DNA of 9,189 nucleotides from assembly GCA_017853285.1 (NCBI GenBank), contig JAFMJU010000134.1:1-9189 (forward strand), read 5' to 3'. Positions 1-6,200 of this stretch are shown here, piece by piece. A program made the translations under genes and the position numbers. The first letter of the stretch is position 1. Each line of letters begins with the position of its first letter. This DNA is from Gemmataceae bacterium. Lineage in GTDB: Bacteria; Planctomycetota; Planctomycetia; Gemmatales; Gemmataceae. Below the pieces are notes generated by a model, which saw only the letters and a program-made list of their open reading frames with translations, did no database searches and was not told the origin of the DNA.

Positions 1-723
1 AAAACTGATCTGGCTGAAATGATTAAGGCAGCCAAAACGGTTGTTAGGGATGGGAAATGGATTTCCCCGGTTTGTGATCAGGAGGTGTGGGCCGCTGGTG
101 TCACATACCTGAGAAGTAGTGAGGCGCGGCAACAGGAATCCAAGGGGGCCGCTGTTTTTTATGACAAGGTTTATTCTGCTCCCCGCCCCGAGTTGTTTTT
201 CAAGGCAACCCCTCGTCGCGTGATTGGCAATGGCGGTGAGGTGGCCATTCGCCAGGACAGCAAATGGTCTGTTCCTGAACCAGAAGTGACGCTGGTGGTG
301 AGTCCTTCCGGGCGGATCGTCGGCCACACCATCGGGAACGACATGAGCTCACGGGATATTGAAGGGGAAAACCCGCTTTATTTGCCCCAGGCCAAGGTTT
401 ATTCGAGATCCTGCGCGCTTGGTCCTTGGATTCGTTTGGGCCTTCCCGAACCGTCGGCCGTGATTTCCGTCCGAATCGATGGACCCAAGGGGGAAATGCT
501 GTTTGAGGGCAAAACCACATGGGGTCGAATGCGTCGACCGCCAGAAGAATTGGTGGGATGGCTTTTCAGGGAAAACGACTTCCCGCAGGGGGCCTTCCTG
601 ATGACCGGCACCGGGGTCGTTCCTCCCGATGATTTCTCCCTGCAGGGCGGGGAAACCGTTTCCATTTCTATCGACAGTGTGGGTGTCTTGAACAACCCGG
701 TGATTCGCGGCCCTGGGATTTGA
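1..723 (+). CDS. Fumarylacetoacetate hydrolase family protein, AraD1/GguC-like (5' partial)
   Basis: The frame is open to the window edge, so the N-terminus is missing; the ATG at 19 is probably an internal Met. Numbering from that Met, the sequence shows the hallmarks of the FAH fold. An N-terminal segment VWAAGVTYLRSSEAR (residues 23-37) is followed by DKVYSAPRPELFFK (49-62), a pattern I associate with the AraD1/GguC branch. The probable divalent-metal ligands are E87 and E89 in PEPEV and D108 in GNDMSSRD. Family members hydrolyse or dehydrate 2-oxo acids, for example 2-keto-3-deoxy sugar acids in oxidative pentose or deoxyhexose breakdown, in the cytoplasm. The exact substrate cannot be read from sequence. 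The stop is 3 nt before the next ATG, so the two are almost certainly co-transcribed, and the partner is also a sugar enzyme. I am confident of the family and only moderately of the AraD1/GguC label. Confidence 0.88.
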   Translation, partial: KTDLAEMIKAAKTVVRDGKWISPVCDQEVWAAGVTYLRSSEARQQESKGAAVFYDKVYSAPRPELFFKATPRRVIGNGGEVAIRQDSKWSVPEPEVTLVVSPSGRIVGHTIGNDMSSRDIEGENPLYLPQAKVYSRSCALGPWIRLGLPEPSAVISVRIDGPKGEMLFEGKTTWGRMRRPPEELVGWLFRENDFPQGAFLMTGTGVVPPDDFSLQGGETVSISIDSVGVLNNPVIRGPGI

Positions 724-726
724 GCC

Positions 727-1524
727 ATGCTTTTCGTCTACTTCACCAAGACTCTCCCGACCCTACAGCTCGAGGATTGGGTCCGTTGGTGCGGGACCTA
801 TGGGTTGAACGGTGTCGATTTGGCTGTCCGGCCTGGTTATCCGGTGACACCTGAAAACGCCCTTGAAAAACTGCCCCGATGGCGGGAAACATTTTCCAAG
901 GCCGGCCTGGCCATCGGTCTGGTCACGGCGCCTACCTCGTTAAATGATCCCGATCACCCGGATGCCATCCGGATTTTCAAGGCCTGTCAGGCTGCTGGAA
1001 TCCCGGGTGTCAAGGTTGGTTATTTTCCCTTTGACGGTGATTTTCAGCGGATTAGTCGTCAGGCCCGAAGGGCACTGGAGGGGTTTGCCACCCTGGCGGA
1101 AAAAACCGGGGTAAAGGCACTGTTTCACACGCATTCAGGGCGGAACCTTGGAAACAATGCCGCAGGCCAGCGTTTGCTCCTGGAAGGATTAGACCCACAC
1201 AGGATCGGATCCTTCCTCGACACCGGGCATTTAGCCCTCGGAGGCGGGCCTTTTCCCATGGAAATGGAACTGGTTAAACCCTGGTTTTCATCCCTTGCGA
1301 TCAAGGATGTGGAATGGACCAAAGGTGCCAAGGGTTGGAAAAGCACAATTGTGCCCGCCGGACAAGGAATCGTCCGGTGGAATGAGGTTGGAATTGCCTT
1401 GAAAAGTGCAGGTTTTCAGGGGACGGTGAGCCTTCACGGCGAATATGCCCTGGAGGGGGCAGTTCAGCGAGGGGAAGCTGCGGCGGTTGAAAAGGCATTT
1501 TTAAACAAATTTTTCAGCGGCTGA
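727..1524 (+). CDS. Sugar phosphate isomerase/epimerase-like protein (xylose isomerase-like TIM barrel)
   Basis: This 265-residue soluble protein has the pattern of the xylose-isomerase-like (AP endonuclease family 2) TIM barrel, at about the normal length. Likely metal and substrate residues lie on successive barrel strands: D31 in NGVDLAVRPG, H134/H136 in LFHTHSG, D165 and H168 in FLDTGHLALGGG, D194 in AIKDVEW, and E239 in SLHGEY. GQGIVRW (212-218) is the usual loop before the last strands. Where many relatives have Glu on the second strand, this one has D31, which I associate with a planctomycete-rich subgroup. It probably isomerises or epimerises a sugar or sugar acid, but substrate and product are unknown. 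The start is the ATG 3 nt after the upstream stop, with GGGA 8 nt before it, which suggests translational coupling. Its stop lies 15 nt from the convergent glgC stop. Confidence 0.85.
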   Translation: MLFVYFTKTLPTLQLEDWVRWCGTYGLNGVDLAVRPGYPVTPENALEKLPRWRETFSKAGLAIGLVTAPTSLNDPDHPDAIRIFKACQAAGIPGVKVGYFPFDGDFQRISRQARRALEGFATLAEKTGVKALFHTHSGRNLGNNAAGQRLLLEGLDPHRIGSFLDTGHLALGGGPFPMEMELVKPWFSSLAIKDVEWTKGAKGWKSTIVPAGQGIVRWNEVGIALKSAGFQGTVSLHGEYALEGAVQRGEAAAVEKAFLNKFFSG

Positions 1525-1539
1525 CATCGCTCCAAAAAT

Positions 1540-2826
1540 TCAGATTTCCATCCCGTCAGGTACCGTGCTCCCACGGGGAACCACCACGATCCCATTGCGA
1601 ATCACAAAGTTGTCGCCCTCGCCATCTTCAACACGGGATCGGTTGATGATTCGTACATCGTTCCCGATACGGCAATCCTTGTCGATGATGGCATCGCGGA
1701 TGATGGTTCGGTCTCCGATGCCGATATCCGGGTGTTTCACCGACCGATTGTGGCTTTTTTCAGCCTCGGTTTCGTAGCGGTCGGCACCTAGGAGGATGGA
1801 GTTGGAGATTCGGGCGTCCCGCCCGATCATGGTCCTTACCCCGATCAGGCACCTGTCGATTTCCGCGCCTGGCATGATCCGGCACCCATCCCCGATCAGT
1901 GAGTGATCCATTTCTACCCCACCAAGGCGGGATGCGGGAAGGAACCGCATGCGAGTGTAGATGGGCCCTTCGTTGCTGGTGAAATCAAAGGGCGGATTAG
2001 GGCCCGTCAGGGCAATATTGGCCTCGTGGTAAGCCTGGATGGTTCCAAGATCCTCCCAATAACCATCAAACAAGTGAGCCACTACTTTGTGACTGGCGAT
2101 GCTCCTTGGGAAAATCTCTTTGCCGAAATCGGTGGCGAGCGGACGGGCGTTCAGCAGTTCCAGAAGCGTCCTGCGGTTGAACAGATAAATGCCCATACTC
2201 GCAAGGAACGGTCTTTCCTGCGCGGTAATGCCATGTCGCCCCATCCATTCCGGGGAGGTTCTGTACGGTTCCAACTGCTCTGCAGTCCGAGGTTTTTCAA
2301 CGAATTGGACAACTCTTCCGGAATCATCCAGGCGGACCAAGCCGAATCCGGACGCCTGATTTTCAGGAACAGGAATTACGGCGATGGTCACATCGGCCCC
2401 GGAATGCCTGTGGGTCCTGAGGAGTTGCCGATAATCCATGCGGTAAAGCTGATCACCCGAAAGTATGAGCACCTCGCGGCACGGATCTTCAATGACATAA
2501 CGGACTTGCTGGCGGACCGCGTCAGCTGTGCCTTGGTACCAATCCTGCTTTTCAAAGGTTTGTTGCGCGGCCAGAACTTCCACGAACCCGCGGCTGAATG
2601 GATCGAATTTATAAGTGTTGGCGATATGCCGATGCAGGCTGACGCTTAAAAATTGGGTCAGCACATAAATGCGATTCAAACCGCTGTTAATGCAGTTGCT
2701 GATGGGAATGTCTATCAACCGGTATTTTCCGGCGACCGGGACGGCGGGTTTGCTGCGCAACTGGGTCAGCGGATAAAGCCTGGAACCTCTGCCACCACCA
2801 AGGATGAGGCTAAGCACTTCCCGCAT
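1540..2826 (-). CDS. glgC: Glucose-1-phosphate adenylyltransferase (ADP-glucose pyrophosphorylase)
   Basis: The enzyme makes ADP-glucose from ATP and glucose-1-phosphate, the committed step of bacterial glycogen synthesis, in the cytoplasm. With the ATG at 2826 it is 428 residues, a normal GlgC length. The N-terminal nucleotidyltransferase domain shows GGGRGSRLYPLT (10-21), SKPAVP (25-30), YRLIDIPISNCINSGL (35-50), the catalytic-type aspartate D125 in SGDQLYRMDY, the sugar-phosphate lysine K178 in FVEKP, and GYWEDLGT (255-262). The C-terminal third is a left-handed beta-helix with hexapeptide-like repeats. FVEVLAAQQT (81-90) and the C-terminal layout resemble cyanobacterial and plant enzymes more than enterobacterial ones. 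The frame could extend 23 codons upstream to a TTG, but AAGGA 9 nt before the ATG at 2826 and family alignment favour the shorter form. No other glg gene is in view. Identity is very secure; type of allosteric control is inference. Confidence 0.95.
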   Translation of the reverse strand: MREVLSLILGGGRGSRLYPLTQLRSKPAVPVAGKYRLIDIPISNCINSGLNRIYVLTQFLSVSLHRHIANTYKFDPFSRGFVEVLAAQQTFEKQDWYQGTADAVRQQVRYVIEDPCREVLILSGDQLYRMDYRQLLRTHRHSGADVTIAVIPVPENQASGFGLVRLDDSGRVVQFVEKPRTAEQLEPYRTSPEWMGRHGITAQERPFLASMGIYLFNRRTLLELLNARPLATDFGKEIFPRSIASHKVVAHLFDGYWEDLGTIQAYHEANIALTGPNPPFDFTSNEGPIYTRMRFLPASRLGGVEMDHSLIGDGCRIMPGAEIDRCLIGVRTMIGRDARISNSILLGADRYETEAEKSHNRSVKHPDIGIGDRTIIRDAIIDKDCRIGNDVRIINRSRVEDGEGDNFVIRNGIVVVPRGSTVPDGMEI

Positions 2827-2835
2827 GGGTGATTT

Positions 2836-2840
2836 TCCTT
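2836..2840 (-). promoter_or_regulatory. Ribosome binding site deciding the glgC start
   Basis: AAGGA lies 9 nt upstream of the ATG at 2826 on the minus strand. It supports that codon over the in-frame upstream TTG at 2895, which would add a basic 23-residue extension absent from the family as I know it. Confidence 0.7.
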
Positions 2841-2906
2841 TTTTTCTTCCAGGAACCCGTGTCCCACCGCGTTTTGCGGTCCATGGGGGAATCAAAACAT
2901 GTGACT

Positions 2907-2912
2907 ATTGTA
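2907..2912 (-). promoter_or_regulatory. Possible -10 element of a glgC promoter (weak)
   Basis: On the minus strand TACAAT sits at the end of a run of nine T between the hemG-like stop and glgC, about 80 nt before the glgC ATG. No convincing -35 box is present at the usual distance. The leader that would follow contains a small hairpin, ACCGC/GCGGT with a 5-nt loop (2866-2880). glgC may equally be transcribed by read-through from the upstream gene. Treat this as a candidate only. Confidence 0.25.
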
Positions 2913-2933
2913 AAAAAAAACGTGTCCGAAAAG

Positions 2934-4376
2934 TTAGCCTGAAATTTTGGTCAATCTCTCAACGAGCCCGGCGGCTAATTTGGCGGATTGCTCCACGCAA
3001 TCGTTGATTGCCACCCCACCCATGCAACTTCCAGCGCAATTCAATCCAGGCAGGGTTTTTTGGGCTTCCAGAATGGCTTGGGTTCGTTTGGCATGGCCCA
3101 GTGTGTACTGTGGGATGGCCCGTTTCCACCGGAAAATATGCACACACTCGGGGTTTAAGGCCCAATTTCCCACGGTTTTTAATTCCGCAAGGACCACCTT
3201 GGTCAAAGTTTCGTCATTCAGGTCCAGCAGTTGACTTTGGTTGGGACCTCCAACCAAAGCCCGCCAAAGGTGCCACCCGGGTGGGGACCGGTGGCCTGGG
3301 AAAATGGCGGAGCACCATTGCACCCCCATGACTGGTCTGCCATCCTTTTGGGGAGTCAGGTAGCCAAAACCATCTGGTTTGACCGCATCCCCGCAAATTT
3401 GACTTTCAGGGAACAACAAACCAATTACGGCAATTGGTGTGGTTGGAATTTCAAGCAGGGTGTTCGCCAATGCGGGTGAATAAGGGGCTATAAGCCGGGC
3501 TTGCTCATGGGCGGGGCAAGCAAGGATTACGTGATCGAAGGTTTCTGGTTTCTCGTGGCCGTCGATAAAAACCCTCCACTCCGCCCGTGGCTGGCCACGC
3601 ACGGGTTGCAAGGCTGAGACCTTTTGGTGGATTCGTAATCGGGAACCTAAATGGACAGCCAAGGTGTCGATCAACTGCCCCAGCCCTTTTTTCAGGGACC
3701 ACATCCGGGGCGAAGGCGGTTTGGCCAGGCCAGCCTCCCGGGCTACCCGTGATTTTGCGATCCGGCGCGCCTTCAGCCCCCGCAAAATACTTCCATGGGA
3801 GATTTCCATTTCTCGCCATTTTGGGAAACAACTCGGGAGACTGAGTTGCTCTGAATCCCCTCCCCAAATACCCGTGACAAATGCGTCTCCAAGTGAACAG
3901 GCGACTTCATTGCCAACCCGGGCCCGAAAAAAATCGGCAATCGATTCCTCCTCGGGTATAGCCCGCTTGGTGCGTAGGCCCTCTGTCAGGATTTGCAGCT
4001 TTCCCCGAATCGACAGGACTGGCGAAAAAGCCATCCCAAACAGGTTGGAGGGGAGTTTATGGAGCCTGTTTTTTAGGTACAAATACCGATTCCGTGCGGC
4101 GGAGGCGCTCGCAGGCAGCAGTTCCTCCTGAAGACCCAGTTCCTTACATAAATCGAATGTGGAGGGGTTCGAGTCCAGGAACCCGTTGGGTCCCATTTCC
4201 ATCCTGTGGTTGGCGAACTCTCTTGTTTGAATCATTCCCCCGGGACGATCACTAGCCTCCAGAACGACCACATCAATATGCCCGGCAGATTTTTTTTCCA
4301 GGAAAAAGGCGCAGGACAGGCCCCAAATGCCTCCCCCAATAATCCCAACTCTGGGTTTTTTGACAAATGTGCGCAT
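2934..4376 (-). CDS. hemG: Protoporphyrinogen oxidase (oxygen-dependent, HemY type)
   Basis: This FAD enzyme oxidises protoporphyrinogen IX (or coproporphyrinogen III in some bacteria) in the last steps of haem synthesis, normally at the cytoplasmic face of the membrane. With the ATG at 4376 it has 480 residues, the usual length. The N-terminal dinucleotide-binding motif is VGIIGGGIWGL (10-20), with E40 for the FAD ribose, then SDRPGGMIQT (42-51) and the family motif MGPNGFLDSNP (61-71). The C-terminus has the second FAD contact, CAGSCMGGVAINDCVEQS, ending in a short amphipathic helix. No membrane segment or signal peptide is evident. A TTG two codons upstream is an alternative start; neither has a strong ribosome binding site. 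It is 107 nt upstream of glgC on the same strand, with no obvious functional link. The old name hemY is also used for this type; substrate choice between the two haem pathways is not visible here. Confidence 0.9.
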   Translation of the reverse strand: MRTFVKKPRVGIIGGGIWGLSCAFFLEKKSAGHIDVVVLEASDRPGGMIQTREFANHRMEMGPNGFLDSNPSTFDLCKELGLQEELLPASASAARNRYLYLKNRLHKLPSNLFGMAFSPVLSIRGKLQILTEGLRTKRAIPEEESIADFFRARVGNEVACSLGDAFVTGIWGGDSEQLSLPSCFPKWREMEISHGSILRGLKARRIAKSRVAREAGLAKPPSPRMWSLKKGLGQLIDTLAVHLGSRLRIHQKVSALQPVRGQPRAEWRVFIDGHEKPETFDHVILACPAHEQARLIAPYSPALANTLLEIPTTPIAVIGLLFPESQICGDAVKPDGFGYLTPQKDGRPVMGVQWCSAIFPGHRSPPGWHLWRALVGGPNQSQLLDLNDETLTKVVLAELKTVGNWALNPECVHIFRWKRAIPQYTLGHAKRTQAILEAQKTLPGLNCAGSCMGGVAINDCVEQSAKLAAGLVERLTKISG

Positions 4377-4424
4377 TGGCAAGGCGTTCAGATATTGGAA
4401 TCGGTCCTGTAGCCGAGTTTAGGG

Positions 4425-4462
4425 AAAAAAAGAAGGGACCGCGCCTTGGACGCGGTCCCTTC
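4425..4462 (-). terminator. Strong intrinsic terminator after the two secreted-protein genes
   Basis: A perfect 12-bp stem (4432-4443 with 4451-4462) encloses the 7-nt loop CCTTGGA (plus-strand reading). Read on the minus strand, the stem is followed directly by seven T (the A tract 4425-4431). It lies 25 nt after the stop at 4488 and before the hemG start, so it should end transcription of the secreted-protein genes and separate them from hemG. On the plus strand the stem is followed by CCTG and five T, so weak termination of antisense transcripts is possible. Confidence 0.9.
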
Positions 4463-4487
4463 CTGTTTTTGGAGGGTCCCGAGAAGG

Positions 4488-5141
4488 TCAATCAGTCCGG
4501 CGGTTTCTGCCGCCACCAGGACCGCCAGGGCCTCCGCGTCCCCCACCTATCTTCATTTCAAAAGGTTTGCCAACCAACTCCTGCCAAGTGGCTTTTTGAT
4601 TGTCCTTGAGAAGTTCGGTGGCCTTGCCGAGGGCCTGTTTGTTGAGCTCACCGACTTTTTTCATCATTTCGCCCATCTTCGAAAAATCCATGCCGATTTC
4701 TTTTCTCATTTCATCGGCTTCTTTCCGGACATCTTCCTCCAACTCTTTGATTTCCTTCTTTTGATCATCCGAAAGCTTCAATAGGCTGGCAATCTTGGCG
4801 TCAGAGAAAGCTCTGAGGCCCAACTGCTGGGTCCTGATTTGATTGAGGCGTTTGGCTTGGTCACCTTTACCGCTATCCGCGAGGATTTTGGCCAGCAAGC
4901 CTGAGGTTTCCTCCGAATATTTTTGCAGGATTTCCTTGGCATCGTCCTCGGATAACTTCAGTTCATCCAGAACGCTCTTGTTGTTCAGGAGTTGGGTGGG
5001 ATCCGATCCACCGCGCCCCTGCATCATCATCCCACCGAACCCGCCACCCGGAAATCCTCCACCAGGGGGCTGAGCCAATGCCAGGCAGGTGGCACCAGTG
5101 AATGCCATTGCGGTGAACGCAATTTTGTTTTTGAAAAGCAT
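4488..5141 (-). CDS. Secreted Gly-rich/helical protein of unknown function, planctomycete type
   Basis: I cannot assign a function. From the ATG at 5141 the 217-residue product begins with a signal peptide (basic start, hydrophobic residues 7-22, likely cleavage after ALA at 23), so it should be exported. A Gly/Met-rich stretch follows (26-45, GGGFPGGGFGGMMM). A long charged helical region has two similar units: SVLDELKLSEDDAKEIL (56-72) and KIASLLKLSDDQKKEIK (116-132). A third, looser motif, NQKATWQELVGKPF (181-194), precedes a Gly/Arg-rich tail (199-217). The middle resembles the repeated 'LKLS-x-D-Q' helices seen in many planctomycete exported proteins and, more distantly, Spy/CpxP-like LTxxQ proteins; that link is inference. 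The longer frame to 5192 lacks a ribosome binding site and hides the signal peptide. It lies 109 nt after a second exported protein gene and ends at a strong terminator. Confidence 0.82.
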   Translation of the reverse strand: MLFKNKIAFTAMAFTGATCLALAQPPGGGFPGGGFGGMMMQGRGGSDPTQLLNNKSVLDELKLSEDDAKEILQKYSEETSGLLAKILADSGKGDQAKRLNQIRTQQLGLRAFSDAKIASLLKLSDDQKKEIKELEEDVRKEADEMRKEIGMDFSKMGEMMKKVGELNKQALGKATELLKDNQKATWQELVGKPFEMKIGGGRGGPGGPGGGRNRRTD

Positions 5142-5149
5142 GGTCGAGA

Positions 5150-5153
5150 CTCC
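5150..5153 (-). promoter_or_regulatory. Ribosome binding site deciding the start of the Gly-rich protein
   Basis: GGAG lies 8 nt before the ATG at 5141 on the minus strand. Translation from there begins directly with a signal peptide, which supports this start over the in-frame codon at 5192. Confidence 0.7.
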
Positions 5154-5192
5154 AAGCTGATTCGAAGGTACAAACAAGGTCAGAAATGCCAA

Positions 5193-5220
5193 TAAATAGA
5201 CCCGAGTACGAGATTAACAA
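5193..5220 (-). promoter_or_regulatory. Possible promoter for the Gly-rich secreted protein (weak)
   Basis: On the minus strand TTGTTA (5215-5220) is followed after 16 nt by TATTTA (5193-5198), about 50 nt before the start codon. The boxes match the sigma-70 consensus only partly, and planctomycete promoters are not well known. It is the best candidate in this 109-nt gap; read-through from the upstream gene is the alternative. Confidence 0.25.
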
Positions 5221-5250
5221 GAAGGCATGAAGGAATTATGAGAAAAAGTG

Positions 5251-6078
5251 TCAGGGGGCAGGCCGGGCAACCCTAGGTGCCGGTTGGTTTTGAATGGGAG
5301 GGGCCCCGGAAACCGAAGGGGCGCTAGCCTGCATCCAGCGCCAGTCCTTACCGAGTTGCGGCGGATCAAATTCCTTGCGATCCACCGGTTTCTTGGTGTC
5401 GATCACGGGGATATCCCAAGTGGTTTCATCTCCGTTGGGCTTTTCAAACCAAAGCCTTCTGGGCAGAAAAGTGGTCCTTAAAAGGACCAACTGGGCCCTT
5501 TGAAAATCAGCGCGATCTGCGGGAAGCTTGGGTGTTATCGAGATATAGCTATAGTACTGGTCCTCTTTGTCCAGATTCAGGTTGTATCTGCTTTTCGCTT
5601 CCTCGGCTTTCATGCCAAAAATGAAGGTCAAAAAACTGTCATCCGCCACCTGTCCAGGCTTGGGCTTTGGCATTTCAAAGGCCCGAACTACCTTTTGGCC
5701 AAAATCCAATTCATATAGGAAGTTCCCGGTGCAAAGGAACTTCCGGTCTGTTTCCGTTTTGTTTTCCTTGCGGAATTCCAAAGAGGCCAACAATACAGGT
5801 TGATTTGGGGAACCCGATTTCAAGTATTTCGCTGTTCCGCTGGAAGTTCTGGCTGCATTGAAAACTTTGTCCTTTTCTACCAGTGTCAAATTGGCCGTGA
5901 GAAATTCGATGCGTTGCATCTGCAATTCCCACTGCTTCAATATCCCATCCAAGGGGGTGGGAAGGGCGGGGTTGGGTGCTGGTGCCGTGGTCCCGTTTGC
6001 GGGTTGGGGGCCTTGGCAGAAACCTGAGGAACAATTGGCGAGAAAAAGTGTTGCTGCACACATCCAGCGTCTTGCCAT
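5251..6078 (-). CDS. Secreted TIGR03009-like planctomycete protein, possibly LolA-like fold
   Basis: This is a 275-residue exported protein of unknown function. From the ATG at 6078 it starts with a signal peptide (MARRW then a hydrophobic core to about residue 20). A Pro/Ala-rich linker (24-42) leads to the conserved domain at about 43-240. That domain has a long first helix (LDGILKQWELQMQRIEFL, 43-60) and alternating beta-strands, including KFLCTGNFLYELDFGQKVVRA (113-133 region), then FLTFIFGMKAEEAKSRYNL (149-167) and WDIPVID (221-227). A Pro-rich tail follows (253-275). I recognise the pattern as the planctomycete family TIGR03009. The strand pattern recalls LolA/LppX-type lipoprotein carriers, which is inference. 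LANC (13-16) is close to a lipobox, but Asn before the Cys makes lipoprotein processing unlikely. The gene is upstream of the Gly-rich exported protein and may share its transcript. Confidence 0.8.
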   Translation of the reverse strand: MARRWMCAATLFLANCSSGFCQGPQPANGTTAPAPNPALPTPLDGILKQWELQMQRIEFLTANLTLVEKDKVFNAARTSSGTAKYLKSGSPNQPVLLASLEFRKENKTETDRKFLCTGNFLYELDFGQKVVRAFEMPKPKPGQVADDSFLTFIFGMKAEEAKSRYNLNLDKEDQYYSYISITPKLPADRADFQRAQLVLLRTTFLPRRLWFEKPNGDETTWDIPVIDTKKPVDRKEFDPPQLGKDWRWMQASAPSVSGAPPIQNQPAPRVARPAP

Positions 6079-6087
6079 TGTGATAGA

Positions 6088-6093
6088 TCCCCT
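6088..6093 (-). promoter_or_regulatory. Ribosome binding site for the TIGR03009-like gene
   Basis: AGGGGA lies 9 nt before the ATG at 6078 on the minus strand, at ideal spacing. It favours this start over the in-frame TTG at 6126, which would place 16 residues before the signal peptide. Confidence 0.75.
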
Positions 6094-6200
6094 GAATTCC
6101 GCATGATCCAAACCGATTTTCACCAAGAGCTTTTACCAGCAAGTCCCAAATTGGGCCAAGCTCAGGTTGGGTAGGTCTGAAATAGGGGCGATATTGTCAG

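Noticed and set aside
1508..1540. Inverted repeat at the convergent gene junction as a bidirectional terminator
   Set aside because: AATTTTT (1508-1514) pairs with AAAAATT (1534-1540) around an AGCG/CGCT core, but on both strands the T run precedes the stem and A follows it, the reverse of an intrinsic terminator. The GC core is only 4 bp.
1903..2649. A 248-codon open frame on the plus strand opposite glgC
   Set aside because: It lies wholly inside a clear glgC on the other strand, has no recognisable domain, signal or good ribosome binding site, and is explained by the codon composition of glgC.
2913..2921. T run after the haem gene stop as an intrinsic terminator
   Set aside because: No stable stem lies directly upstream of the T run on the minus strand.
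3664..4131. Plus-strand open frame of 155 codons opposite the protoporphyrinogen oxidase gene
   Set aside because: No domain, no start signal, and it is fully covered by a recognised gene on the other strand.
6106..6130. Short CCCAA/TTGGG palindromes in the gap after the DsbD-like gene (around 6145-6160) as a terminator
   Set aside because: The stem is 4-5 bp with a tiny loop and no following T run on the minus strand.
5711..6142. A 143-codon minus-strand frame overlapping the TIGR03009-like gene, considered as the missing end of the DsbD-like protein
   Set aside because: Its sequence does not continue the thioredoxin fold and it mostly overlaps the TIGR03009-like coding region, which has a signal peptide and a good ribosome binding site.
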